Below the pieces are notes generated by a model, which saw only the letters and a list, made by a program, of their open reading frames with translations, was not told where the DNA came from and did not search any database. 64,000 nt of DNA from assembly GCA_943908425.1 (NCBI GenBank), contig CALTTC010000002.1, forward strand, positions 62,001-126,000. Reading direction: 5' to 3'. Source of the stretch: an uncultured Moraxella sp. (lineage in GTDB: Bacteria > Pseudomonadota > Gammaproteobacteria > Pseudomonadales > Moraxellaceae). Positions within the stretch are counted from its first letter, which is position 1, and each line of letters opens with the position of its first letter. Positions 34,997 to 44,140 of this stretch are shown here, piece after piece. Made by a program: the position numbers and the translations under genes.

Positions 34997-37789
34997 CTAA
35001 TTTTCCCCTTGAATAAAAATACGTTGCCAAATAGCATCAACATCGGCGCGTAATTCCACCCAGTCTGTCGCCAAAACCAATACCGACTGCTCTGCCAAAG
35101 CTTGTTTATGCACCGCTTTACGCAACCGCAAATAGGCAGTCTTTAACGTCTGGCAAGTTACATTATCCCAAATGCCAAGTTCTTCTAGGCGCTCAAATAT
35201 ACGAATATTATCGCTCCATTGCGATAAGGCAGGATACAAATTTGCATAGCGAAGTACCGCATACTGGGCGATGAATTCAATATCTACAAGCCCGCCGACG
35301 TCTTGCTTGAGATGAAATTGATTGGAGTCATTATTAGCCAAATGCGCGCGCATTTTTTCACGCATATCACAAATTTGTGTTTGCAGTTGTCGCTCATCTT
35401 GCGCACTTGTCAATACCTGCGCACGAATCTGCTCAAAGCTTGAGAGCGCTTCGCTGTCGCCACAGATACCACGCGCGCGTACCAAAGCTTGGTGTTCCCA
35501 CACCCACGCTTGATCATTTTGGTAGTGTAAAAACGCCGCAAGCGAGACCACCATCACCCCTGCGTTACCCGATGGGCGTAGGCGCGTATCAAGCTCGTAT
35601 ACCCGTCCATCACGGGTCTGAGCGGTGAGATAATTCATCAGTTTTTGTACCAAACGTGTGGCAAATTTTAGCCCACTAATCGGCACTTCGCCATCGCTAT
35701 AGCCATTTTGCGCTAAGCGGTGCAAAAACACCAAATCCAAATCCGAATTATAGCCAAGCTCAATGCCGCCAAGCTTACCATAACCGATAATTGCCACGCC
35801 ACAATTATCGGCATTCAAACGCTCACCATTCACCGCCAAAGGATAGCCGTGCTTAACAATCAACGCCTCGTAAGCACGGCGCAGACACGCCTGCAATACC
35901 ACCTCAGCAATAAACGTCAAAGAATCCGACACTTGCATAATCGGCTTGGCTTCTAACACGTCACTGACCGCCACCGCCAGCACTTGGGTTTTTTTAAATA
36001 AGCGTATGCTCATCAAAAACGCTTCATCATCGTCTGGCGTCACCGACAATAATGCTTGATGCAAAATAGCGCCAAGTTCTGACTTATCCGGCAAATGACA
36101 ATAATTCTGCTGTAAAAAAGTATCCAGCAACACCGGATAATTTTTGAGTTCATCCGCCACCCACGAGCTTGCCGCCAGCATGGGAATTAAGCCCAAGGTT
36201 GCATTAGGGTTTTCTGACAACATTACCAAATAAATAGAGCGTTTACTAATCATCTCTAGCAATGCTAAAAGACGAGTAATGGTTGTGGTAAGCACTGTCT
36301 CTTTATTGGCGGTTATTTGACCAGCAAAGCGCTGTAGGGCGTGCAAAATAACAGGGTAAGCTTGATGTAAGCGCGCTCTAGCTTCTTGCGACAGTTCAGT
36401 AACCAGCTTGCTGTGCAAAAAATCTTGTAATAATGCCAGTTGTGCTTTAGGCAAATGCGCCTCTAAAGCACGCATTTCTATCTCGGTCGTTAAACGTGGT
36501 GCACCAACGCTTGTATACTCACGTTGCATAACCAATTTGTCAAAAGACACACTCACCGCATGACGATGCGTCTCTAGCGCCAACAAAAAATATTGACTAT
36601 CTACAAATCCAAGCGTCTGCGCAAGCGCCTCTAGCATCTCCCCAGTTGGCAAACGCTGGCTTTGGGTATCGTGCTGTGCTTGAATGGCGTGCTCCACACG
36701 GCGCAAAAAACAGTAAGCATGCACCAAATTATCGGTGGTAGGTTTATCTAAAAGCTGGAGTGTATTTAACAGTTGCAGCGCTGGCAGACAAGCTTGCACC
36801 TCGGTCAATTGCGGATATTTACCGCCATAAATAAGCGCAAAGCTTTGGGCAATAAATTCAATATCACGAATACCGCCCACGCCAAGCTTGATATTATCGC
36901 GCGCCTCACGCTGTGCCACTTGATTGATAATTAACGTGCGCATTTCACGCAGCGCACTAAAGGCACTGTAATCCACATAATAACGAAACACAAAATTTTT
37001 ACGCGTGCTCTGTAACGCTGACAAAAAATCAGCGCTGACATCATTCACCACGCGCGCCTTTAGCCAAGCAAAGCGCTCCCACGTCCTGCCGTGTTTTGTA
37101 AGATACTGAGTTAACGCCCCAAGCGTAATAACCAAAGCACTACCCTCACCCCAAGGACGCAGACGCATATCAATCCGAAACACAAAGCCATCGGCACTCA
37201 CCTCGTGCAAAAGCTTAATAATGCCCCGCCCCATCGCCAGCATAAATTTATGATTGTCCCAGCTCTTGCCTGTTTTTGTCGGCACCGTGCGCCCATCAGC
37301 ACGGTGTACAAATACCAAATCAATATCGCTGGATAGATTTAACTCGCCTGCCCCAAGCTTGCCCATGACGATGATGGCAAATTCATCGGCAACCAGTGTT
37401 GCCCCCTGCCTAAAAAACGGCGCTCCGACACGTGCCACCAGCTTATCGTACATAAATGCCTGAGCCACCACAAGACAACTTTCAGCAAATGCCGATAATT
37501 CGTAAGTTAGGCGCATAACCGCAATCAACCCTAACGCATCTTGCCAAATCCAGCGCACCATTAGGCATTGACGCAGTTGGCGCAGTGCTGCCATCAACGC
37601 CTGCTCACAAACACAACTATTTGTATGAGCATGCACAATATGGGCAATATCTGGCAACACGATATCTAAGGGAAATTGGCTTAAAAAGTCATTAAAGCGG
37701 ACAGGATTTGCTGTATAAAGCTGATAGGCAAAAGGGCTGGCAAGCGCTAAACGCTCAAGCTGGCTTGATGTGGGACAAAATTGGGGCAC
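34997..37789 (-). CDS. glnE: Glutamine synthetase adenylyltransferase/deadenylase
   Basis: GlnE adds and removes AMP on glutamine synthetase, tuning it to nitrogen supply under PII control. The 930 residues hold two nucleotidyltransferase domains: the N-terminal deadenylase with IVMGKLGAGELNLSSDIDLVFV near 143-164, and the C-terminal adenylyltransferase with IIGYGKLGGIELGYNSDLDLVFLH near 672-695. Each has a GxG...DxD metal site followed by a helical regulatory region (GGIRDIEFIAQ and GGLVDIEFIAQ). It is the first gene before ilvE. In this window nitrogen control thus sits beside a transaminase gene, whereas glutamate dehydrogenase is 27 kb away. Confidence 0.96.
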   Translation of the reverse strand: MPQFCPTSSQLERLALASPFAYQLYTANPVRFNDFLSQFPLDIVLPDIAHIVHAHTNSCVCEQALMAALRQLRQCLMVRWIWQDALGLIAVMRLTYELSAFAESCLVVAQAFMYDKLVARVGAPFFRQGATLVADEFAIIVMGKLGAGELNLSSDIDLVFVHRADGRTVPTKTGKSWDNHKFMLAMGRGIIKLLHEVSADGFVFRIDMRLRPWGEGSALVITLGALTQYLTKHGRTWERFAWLKARVVNDVSADFLSALQSTRKNFVFRYYVDYSAFSALREMRTLIINQVAQREARDNIKLGVGGIRDIEFIAQSFALIYGGKYPQLTEVQACLPALQLLNTLQLLDKPTTDNLVHAYCFLRRVEHAIQAQHDTQSQRLPTGEMLEALAQTLGFVDSQYFLLALETHRHAVSVSFDKLVMQREYTSVGAPRLTTEIEMRALEAHLPKAQLALLQDFLHSKLVTELSQEARARLHQAYPVILHALQRFAGQITANKETVLTTTITRLLALLEMISKRSIYLVMLSENPNATLGLIPMLAASSWVADELKNYPVLLDTFLQQNYCHLPDKSELGAILHQALLSVTPDDDEAFLMSIRLFKKTQVLAVAVSDVLEAKPIMQVSDSLTFIAEVVLQACLRRAYEALIVKHGYPLAVNGERLNADNCGVAIIGYGKLGGIELGYNSDLDLVFLHRLAQNGYSDGEVPISGLKFATRLVQKLMNYLTAQTRDGRVYELDTRLRPSGNAGVMVVSLAAFLHYQNDQAWVWEHQALVRARGICGDSEALSSFEQIRAQVLTSAQDERQLQTQICDMREKMRAHLANNDSNQFHLKQDVGGLVDIEFIAQYAVLRYANLYPALSQWSDNIRIFERLEELGIWDNVTCQTLKTAYLRLRKAVHKQALAEQSVLVLATDWVELRADVDAIWQRIFIQGEN

Positions 37790-37849
37790 GGTAACGACCT
37801 AAATTAAAGAACGGATCAGATAAGCCATGATACACGCCAAAACTAAGGC

Positions 37850-38140
37850 TTAGCTGTAGAATTTTGGCTCTTCGTCATAAAAATGGGCGTGCCATTTATC
37901 TACTTGTTGGCGCATCACCGCTGCCATCGCCGCTTGAATCATGCGCTCACCGACAAGGGGCGTATCATCACCAAGCATTTGTTGCACTTGCTCGGAAAAC
38001 TGGATGGTCACCAAGACTTGCTCTTTATTATTCACTTCGCGCAGCACAAGCGCGCCATCTTCTTCCTGCACAAATTCCAATAACATCTCATTTGGCATGG
38101 CAGCGTGGGTAGCTGCTACATTTTGGGGGTTATCTGACAT
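37850..38140 (-). CDS. Small conserved-looking protein of unknown function
   Basis: I do not recognise this protein. From the ATG at 38140 (with GAGAA upstream) it has 96 residues and starts MSDNPQN; an upstream in-frame ATG would add nine. It is acidic and soluble, with a beta-like middle (LLEFVQEEDGALVLREVNNKEQVLVTI broken by charged turns) and a helical C-terminal half ending FYDEEPKFYS. No membrane segment or cysteine motif is present. It lies 60 bases upstream of glnE and 60 bases downstream of two membrane-protein genes, all on the minus strand. Confidence 0.7.
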   Translation of the reverse strand: MSDNPQNVAATHAAMPNEMLLEFVQEEDGALVLREVNNKEQVLVTIQFSEQVQQMLGDDTPLVGERMIQAAMAAVMRQQVDKWHAHFYDEEPKFYS

Positions 38141-38200
38141 AATATTCTCGCTAATAGGCAATGCCATCTACTATAAGGACAAAACAGCACTTTTCAAGCC

Positions 38201-38491
38201 TTAGCGCCAATAGCGCAATTTACCCAGCATAAATAATAAAGCAACAAACATCCCCATATAATATGCTAATTTCAAATCAAAGCTGGGGTCGCGCCATTTT
38301 ACAGGCAATGCCACAAGCGTTGTGCAAAGTGGCAAAAACACCAATAGAATCAGCCAGTTTTCTAATGTATGGAGCACACCTTCCACGCCACCATAGCGCA
38401 TACCAGACGCCCCAAGAAGCAAGTTGCTTATAATCAGCAAATATAGCAGCGGCTTTGGCACATCATTTGGCACAAAACGGTCAGGCAGCAC
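38201..38491 (-). CDS. Small three-helix membrane protein of unknown function
   Basis: The 96 residues contain three hydrophobic segments (about 13-30, 43-63 and 73-93) and end in basic LGKLRYWR. I cannot name the family. The start codon is GTG, overlapping the last base of the preceding gene's TAG stop (TAGTG), so translation is probably coupled. The pair looks like a two-component small membrane complex, but no function can be read from it. Confidence 0.7.
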   Translation of the reverse strand: MLPDRFVPNDVPKPLLYLLIISNLLLGASGMRYGGVEGVLHTLENWLILLVFLPLCTTLVALPVKWRDPSFDLKLAYYMGMFVALLFMLGKLRYWR

Positions 38492-38823
38492 TAGCTATAC
38501 ACCCCCATAATAGATAACATAGCCACACAAGAGAGCAGCCAACCAAGCGTCCACGCATTAAGCATGGCAATATTGCTTTGTTGCCAGTGGTTCATAAGTT
38601 TTGCCCCAAGGCAGATAAGACAAGGAATCCCAAGCATAAATAGTGGCACTACTTTCAAGGCGTGCATAATCACCGCGGACAACGGTCTACCAAACAGCCA
38701 CATAAGCACAAAGCCAGCAAGACTCAGACACAGGGCAAACAGCCCCAAGCCGATGGTTATCCCAAGGGGCACAAGCTTGGGCGATTGTTGATTAACTATA
38801 GTACTTTGAGAACTTTGGGTCAT
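38491..38823 (-). CDS. Small membrane protein of unknown function
   Basis: The 110 residues have a hydrophilic Ser/Gln-rich start, then three hydrophobic segments (about 20-44, 52-73 and 86-107). It shares a one-base stop-start overlap with the downstream membrane-protein gene. The family is not recognised. It lies 39 bases downstream of rpe on the same strand, so rpe, the two membrane genes and the 96-residue gene may form one transcript. Confidence 0.68.
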   Translation of the reverse strand: MTQSSQSTIVNQQSPKLVPLGITIGLGLFALCLSLAGFVLMWLFGRPLSAVIMHALKVVPLFMLGIPCLICLGAKLMNHWQQSNIAMLNAWTLGWLLSCVAMLSIMGVYS

Positions 38824-38862
38824 AAAAACTTATTCAACGAAACTTATTCAACGAATGCTTAC

Positions 38863-39543
38863 TCAAGCAATAGAAACGTTAGCAAGGTTTTTACGCATCA
38901 TAGCGATAGTCTGATGATAATCACCACTATTAAAAATCGCCGAACCTGCAACGAACATATCCGCCCCTGCCGCCGCAATACTTGCAATATTATCCACGGT
39001 AACCCCGCCATCAATCTCTAGGCGGATATCGCGCCCACTTGCATCAATGAGCTTACGCGCCGCTTGCAATTTTTTTAAAGCACTTGGCAAAAAACGCTGT
39101 CCGCCAAAGCCCGGATTGACACTCATAATAAGAATTTGATCCACTTTATCCAAAGTATATTCCAGATAGTGTAACGGCGTGGCAGGATTAAACACCAGTC
39201 CGCATTTTGCCCCGCCATCTTTGATAAGTTGTAAGCTACGGTCAATATGCTCAGTTGCTTCAGGATGAAAAGTGATAATATCCGCCCCTGCCTGCAAAAA
39301 ATCCTCAATGATTCTATCCACCGGCGAGACCATCAAATGCACGTCAATCGGTGCGGTAATGTCATAATTTTTAAGCGCACGGCACACCCCCGCCCCAAAG
39401 GATAAATTGGGCACATAGTGGTTATCCATCACATCAAAATGCACCACATCCGCCCCTGCTTGCAACACCGCTGTCACATCCTCCCCCAAACGCGCAAAAT
39501 CCGCAGATAAAATAGACGGTGCAATCAAATAAGGCTGTGACAT
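38863..39543 (-). CDS. rpe: Ribulose-phosphate 3-epimerase
   Basis: Rpe interconverts ribulose 5-phosphate and xylulose 5-phosphate in the pentose phosphate pathway. The 226-residue TIM barrel shows APSILSADFARLGED near 7-21, VHFDVMDNHYVPNLSFG with the metal-binding His and Asp, DVHLMV, ITFHPEA, MSVNPGFGGQRF near 140-151 and LEIDGGV near 177. All catalytic and metal residues are present. It lies at the head of a possible minus-strand transcript with two small membrane-protein genes. It is not linked to gph or trpS as in enterobacteria. Confidence 0.96.
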   Translation of the reverse strand: MSQPYLIAPSILSADFARLGEDVTAVLQAGADVVHFDVMDNHYVPNLSFGAGVCRALKNYDITAPIDVHLMVSPVDRIIEDFLQAGADIITFHPEATEHIDRSLQLIKDGGAKCGLVFNPATPLHYLEYTLDKVDQILIMSVNPGFGGQRFLPSALKKLQAARKLIDASGRDIRLEIDGGVTVDNIASIAAAGADMFVAGSAIFNSGDYHQTIAMMRKNLANVSIA

Positions 39544-39740
39544 AATGGTATCTCAAAACAAAAAAATTATCATAACAAAATTCTTGTTATAACACAACGT
39601 CTTTGCCAAGCGATTTATTCAAGCTTTTTATAATTTAATCTTGTTCCTAACAATTGTAGTATTACCGTTATACCTACAAATGGATATGAATATATAATAA
39701 AAATAAATTTATCAATAAATCATAAAATTTTTTGTTAGCG

Positions 39741-40010
39741 TTAATACATTGACAAAATTTTTAGCCATATAGAAAACCCTAGCATACCACCTTTGAGTAA
39801 TATATTTAACGCTAAGCAAATAAAAGTGTTAATATTTTTGACTTGTGATAATAGATAGATTCCTAGATAGAGCAGCGCACTACTGATAATATACGCTATC
39901 AAGGTTCTGTTAAAAATATCTGGATTAACATCGTTTGGATCAGCCATAACTATTATATAGCTTGATAGCATAATACAATCAGCGATGAATATAACGGTTA
40001 GATTCTTCAT
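39741..40010 (-). CDS. Small hydrophobic protein of unknown function
   Basis: The 89 residues have three hydrophobic stretches (about 4-23, 37-55 and 61-86). I do not recognise a family. The gene is A+T-rich and stands alone in a poorly coding region between rpe and fadL. The ATG at 40010 has no strong ribosome site. A copy of GATTATGTTAAATAAA lies about 90 bases upstream. It may be a real orphan gene, but the support is limited. Confidence 0.45.
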   Translation of the reverse strand: MKNLTVIFIADCIMLSSYIIVMADPNDVNPDIFNRTLIAYIISSALLYLGIYLLSQVKNINTFICLALNILLKGGMLGFSIWLKILSMY

Positions 40011-40128
40011 ATCTTTAAGCTTTTATTAATTTATTAATTAATATTTATTATCAATTTTTATTGTTAAAATTTATCTAAGATAATTCTTGGTAGTTTATTT
40101 GATTATGTTAAATAAATATAGAGAATAA

Positions 40129-40155
40129 TAAAAAACGGTCACAAAGACCGTCTTT
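40129..40155 (-). terminator. Terminator after the FadL-type gene
   Basis: On the minus strand ACGGTC/GACCGT forms a stem with a five-base loop followed by TTTTTTATT, 22 bases past the stop codon. Confidence 0.82.
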
Positions 40156-40172
40156 TATACTATTTATAGTAA

Positions 40173-41681
40173 TTATTTGTGCTGGTATGCCAATTTAGCG
40201 CCGACAATATAGCCATCATTGTCGCTAAATTTACCTGCCACTAATTTAGTCGGTAGTTGGGCATTTGCATCACCAAATTTCAAATATTTACCACCAAGCG
40301 CAAGCGATAATTCAGGAGTTAGACTATACTTTGCGCCAAGCCCAACGCTGTAATAACCCTTGATGGGTCCTAAGGTGCTGACTGGGCTACCTGCACCGCT
40401 GTCCCAGCCGATATTACCAGAGACAGAAACTTTGTCGCTTAATTTTTTACCCAAACCAAGCTCTACCGCCCACTGGTCTTTTTCATAGCTCACAATCGGC
40501 AATCTAGTACCAGTACCTCTCAAGGCTGCATCGCCATAAGTGGGTGGTCTGATATCAAATTTGCCCCAAGGCACATAACGTACTTTTGCCATCACAAGCG
40601 TGGTTGGATTTATCCCTGATTGTAAGTCTAGGTTATAAGACTCTGGCAAGCTTACCTTAAAATCACGGGTCGTAACCCCTTTCGCACCAAACGCAGGAAA
40701 CACCTCAGAGATGGTTGATTCGTGCTCAATCTCTGAGCGGTAAGTCAATGCTGCTTTTAGGGCAATCTCTGGTTTAGTATACGCCACGCCTGCCACCCAA
40801 CCATAAGATTGATCTGGGCTAATTTTAGCATTGTAGCCCGTCGCTGCTTGATAAGCCGTACCACGCAAGTGTACTTCGCCCGTTAGGCGCTGGGCTGCCG
40901 GGCCACCATAGATATGAATGTTTCTATGCTCACCTAATTTTACCCCAAGTAAGGCAGTGATATTATTGGTACGAATATTAACACGAGTAGCTTCACCAGC
41001 ATTAGCACCAGCGGCGGTAGCAGCTGAATAAGCAGCCAGGAATCTTTCTGCTTTCGGATTTAAAATCATATTCTTGGCTTGGGCACGCGCATCATACTTA
41101 TCCAAAGTTGGGTCTTTTTGCATCAACTCATCAGCAATTCTTAGCTGCTCTGGTCTATCAACCTCTGATTCCCAAAGCTGGCTTTTTACAAGAAAAACTA
41201 CATTAGGGTCAGAACTATTCAGCCCTCTAGCCAACGTATCAACCAAATTCGCTGGAGCATTAGCAAGCCGAGTTCCCGCTGCAAGTGCTGAAAAAGTTGT
41301 ATATTTATCTGTTGCCACAAAATTACTATTGTCTTTGTACTCTACTGCCGCTCCAAACGGCTCATCGTATAAAACACCAATACTAAATCTGTCGTTGATA
41401 TCCGTTTTTACACCATAGCGAAAAAAGTCATATTCTTGCGCAATATCACCTGTCGCCCGTCCTTGAACATAAGCATCGGCGGTGCTTGCTCCACTAGGCT
41501 TGGCGTTGTCATAACCTGAGACATCAGCGTCAATATACGTATAAACCGCCTCAGCATAAGTGCCCTCTTGCAAAAATGCTGAGGTATCTTGTCCAGAACG
41601 GTCTAAACCTGCAGCATAGCCCTGACTTAATAGACCATAACCAACAATAGCTAATCCTAAGCGACCATAAGAAAAACGCAT
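40173..41681 (-). CDS. fadL: FadL/OmpP1 family outer membrane fatty acid channel
   Basis: FadL-type proteins are 14-strand outer-membrane barrels that take up long-chain fatty acids or other hydrophobic molecules. The 502 residues begin with a signal peptide (cleavage after QGYAA, about residue 24), then the plug domain GLDRSGQDTSAFLQEGTY, a family hallmark near the mature N-terminus. Other landmarks are FRYGVKTDINDRFSIGVLYDEPFGA near 86-110 and VGLGAKYSLTPELSLALGGKYLKFGD near the C-terminus. A long insert rich in Asp/Ala (about 145-235) is unusual. The last residues are AYQHK rather than an aromatic. Substrate specificity is not predictable. Confidence 0.88.
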   Translation of the reverse strand: MRFSYGRLGLAIVGYGLLSQGYAAGLDRSGQDTSAFLQEGTYAEAVYTYIDADVSGYDNAKPSGASTADAYVQGRATGDIAQEYDFFRYGVKTDINDRFSIGVLYDEPFGAAVEYKDNSNFVATDKYTTFSALAAGTRLANAPANLVDTLARGLNSSDPNVVFLVKSQLWESEVDRPEQLRIADELMQKDPTLDKYDARAQAKNMILNPKAERFLAAYSAATAAGANAGEATRVNIRTNNITALLGVKLGEHRNIHIYGGPAAQRLTGEVHLRGTAYQAATGYNAKISPDQSYGWVAGVAYTKPEIALKAALTYRSEIEHESTISEVFPAFGAKGVTTRDFKVSLPESYNLDLQSGINPTTLVMAKVRYVPWGKFDIRPPTYGDAALRGTGTRLPIVSYEKDQWAVELGLGKKLSDKVSVSGNIGWDSGAGSPVSTLGPIKGYYSVGLGAKYSLTPELSLALGGKYLKFGDANAQLPTKLVAGKFSDNDGYIVGAKLAYQHK

Positions 41682-41885
41682 ACTTGCTCCAAAAGTAAAT
41701 GAATGTTTACTGATATCTTAAAACAAAAAAACCGTTAATTCAAGTAAAAATTTAAAATTTTTTTTACAAGCTAATAATTACGCTACAAAACCCACCCAAA
41801 GACAGTAAATTTAGTTAAAACTAATCATCCATCTATTTGTTTTATAAATAATTTTTTCTTGCCACTTACTTACTATATTAGCCAT

Positions 41886-41918
41886 AAAAATAGCACAGCA
41901 ATATACCGTGCTATTTTT
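41886..41918 (-). terminator. Terminator after the symporter gene
   Basis: An eleven-base-pair stem (AAAAATAGCAC with GTGCTATTTTT) around an eleven-base loop lies 22 bases past the symporter stop codon and ends in a T tract on the minus strand. Confidence 0.82.
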
Positions 41919-41939
41919 TATACAAATTTATCGTACACA

Positions 41940-43220
41940 TTAGGCGCGCCAAACTGGCTCATCAAGCGTTTTTTCTTGTTTAGCAACCACAACCACCCCC
42001 GTAATATCGCCCACGACATTTAAAGCGGTTCGCCCCATATCTAAAAGCGCGTCAATACCCAATATCATACCATAAGCCACCGCCACTGCCGAGCCTGCTT
42101 GCACAGGTAGCCCAATAGATTCTAAGACCATAAGTAGCATAATCGCCCCCGCTCCCGGTACACCAGCAGTACCAATCGCACCAAGCACGGCGGTTAGGGT
42201 GATTGTCAGCATCTGTGACGCATCTAATGGCACGCCCACCGCATTAGCGATAAATATAGCACACACGCCAAGATAGACAGTGGTGCCGTCCATATTCATT
42301 GTTGAACCCACGGGCAAGCCAAAGCTATAGATGTTTTTAGGCACACCCATCGCTTGAGCTGACTGGATAGACACCGGCAAAGTCGCCCCTGACGAACGCG
42401 TAACAAAACCCGTAATCAATGCTGGACGCGCCTTGCGTAAAAAAGTAATCGGCGATAATTTCATCAAAGCACAAATCACGCAGTAAACCAAGGCGATTTG
42501 CAATATAAAGCCAATATAAACAGTCGCTGTTACACTCGCAAGCGAACCAAAAGCTGTCGCCCCATTTTTGGAAAACACAATAAAAATAAGGGCAAAAACC
42601 CCAATGGGTGCATACTGCATAACCCAGCCAACAATTTTAAACATCGCTTGACTCACCCCATCTACAAAATAAAAGACGGTATCGGCACTTTTTTTGGCAA
42701 GCTCGTCGTGGCTATCTCGCCCAAACGCCAGCGCTATCCCAAAAATCAAGCAGAAAAAAATCATCGGCAGTACTTGCCCACTACTAATCACCCCAATCGG
42801 ATTGGTTGGCACAATCTCTAATAAAATCTGTAGCATATTTGGCGCTTCAGCACTCTTGCCCTCTGTCGCAGTATCAGCCATAAGCTCAAGACCTAAACCA
42901 GGGTTGATTAATTTACCCACGCCAAGCCCAATCATAATAGCAAACACCGAGGTCAGCGTATAATAAAACAAGGTCTTAAGCCCAATCCGTCCAAGCTGGG
43001 CGGGAGTAATCGAGCTTGCACCGACAATTAAAGTGGCGGCGATAACCGGAATCACAATCATTTTAAGCAGGCGAATAAAAAGCTCACCAATCGGTGATAA
43101 AATGGTAATCGCCATTTCGGCATTTTGAAAAATAATACCGCAAATCGCCCCTAAAATCAGCCCAACCAAAATCCGCACCAACAAATTGGGCTTAAAATAC
43201 CACGAGAATAAGCCTGACAT
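41940..43220 (-). CDS. Dicarboxylate/amino acid:cation symporter (DAACS family)
   Basis: This inner-membrane carrier of the glutamate transporter fold moves C4-dicarboxylates, glutamate/aspartate or similar solutes with Na+ or H+. The 426 residues have about eight membrane helices and two hairpins. Seen motifs are the serine-rich hairpin RSSGATLPVSIQSA near 273-286, the NMDGTT cation-site motif near 311-316 within GSTMNMDGTTVYLG, and GTAGVPGAGAIMLLMVLES with the second hairpin near 350. The GltP/DctA/SstT branches cannot be separated with certainty by eye; the residues resemble the GltP/GltT side. The gene is isolated, with a decayed spacer upstream. Confidence 0.92.
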   Translation of the reverse strand: MSGLFSWYFKPNLLVRILVGLILGAICGIIFQNAEMAITILSPIGELFIRLLKMIVIPVIAATLIVGASSITPAQLGRIGLKTLFYYTLTSVFAIMIGLGVGKLINPGLGLELMADTATEGKSAEAPNMLQILLEIVPTNPIGVISSGQVLPMIFFCLIFGIALAFGRDSHDELAKKSADTVFYFVDGVSQAMFKIVGWVMQYAPIGVFALIFIVFSKNGATAFGSLASVTATVYIGFILQIALVYCVICALMKLSPITFLRKARPALITGFVTRSSGATLPVSIQSAQAMGVPKNIYSFGLPVGSTMNMDGTTVYLGVCAIFIANAVGVPLDASQMLTITLTAVLGAIGTAGVPGAGAIMLLMVLESIGLPVQAGSAVAVAYGMILGIDALLDMGRTALNVVGDITGVVVVAKQEKTLDEPVWRA

Positions 43221-43678
43221 AGCCGTACCCTACCCCAAAAAATGCCAACAAAAGATATATTATTGTAACATAAATTAACGAAATACAGCACAATAAAATA
43301 ATGTAAAGATAATGATACACTGGGTTATTAACAGTTTAAGCGAAACGGTCGGGCGATGAATGTGGTCGCTGTACTTGATGAACGCCCTGCTTTAAATCAA
43401 TTAGTACGGCGATAACTGACCAAACTGTCGTTATATTAACTTTGGTTAAATTACGATAACTGGGCTTATGTGGTGATTGTGAAAGTTTAGCTGTCAAATG
43501 GAATATAGCAAATTAGGAAGTTAGCCAAAGAGCTTTTGCTTGTATGCGGTGATGGCTTATGTGCTTTTGTTTGTTGTACTTTTTATTGGTTTGACTTTTT
43601 GATAAGTTTTTATTAAATCCTTGGCGCAGCAAGGCTTAGAGTAAGTTTTTGTTTTTTATAAAATTTGCTTAAAAAATT
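43221..43678. other. Spacer with stop-riddled coding-like fragments
   Basis: No intact gene is present. On the plus strand a short frame from ATG 43356 reads MNVVAVLDERPALNQLVRR and then stops at 43413; further in-frame pieces continue between stops. This looks like the start of a decayed gene, but I cannot assign a family. No repeat or hairpin stands out. Confidence 0.35.
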
Positions 43679-43930
43679 TTATGGCTTGATTTTAATTACC
43701 CCTTTCACCACACAGCAACACGCCAAAATCTCATCATCGTCAAGATGGCATAAGGGGGGCAGGGTATGGTGAACACTACCGTTGATGATGCTTACCTTTA
43801 ATTTGCACACCCCACAATAGCCTTGACAGCACTCAAAGGTGGGGCGATTTTCGGTGCGAATCAGCCCTGTGAGTAGCGTTTCGTTGTCGTGCAAATAAAA
43901 GCGATTGTTGTGATAAAAAACCCAGCTCAT
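43679..43930 (-). CDS. yfaE: [2Fe-2S] ferredoxin YfaE, ribonucleotide reductase maintenance
   Basis: YfaE supplies electrons to rebuild the diferric-tyrosyl radical cofactor of class Ia NrdB. I take the ATG at 43930 (MSWVFYHNNRFYL, 83 residues), which matches the E. coli length; an upstream frame adds 14 non-family residues. The plant-type [2Fe-2S] ligands are seen in FECCQGYCGVC (three of the four cysteines) and in EILACCC (the fourth). The tail KGVIKIKP matches the family end. It lies 210 bases downstream of nrdB on the same strand, the arrangement known from enterobacteria. Confidence 0.9.
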   Translation of the reverse strand: MSWVFYHNNRFYLHDNETLLTGLIRTENRPTFECCQGYCGVCKLKVSIINGSVHHTLPPLCHLDDDEILACCCVVKGVIKIKP

Positions 43931-44140
43931 TTTACTTGGCTTATTGTATTTTGACCTATAAATAGACGGCAAAATAAAAACTTAAATTTAAACTATGCTA
44001 AGACTGAAAACTAAACTATGTTAAGATTTTACCTTTTTAATCATTTAAGCCCTTAAAGTTAAGCCTAAAAAGCTTGTTATTTTGCCGTGGTGGTGTTTTT
44101 TGTTAATGGTTTTTTGTTAATGATTGAATGCCGTTGATGG

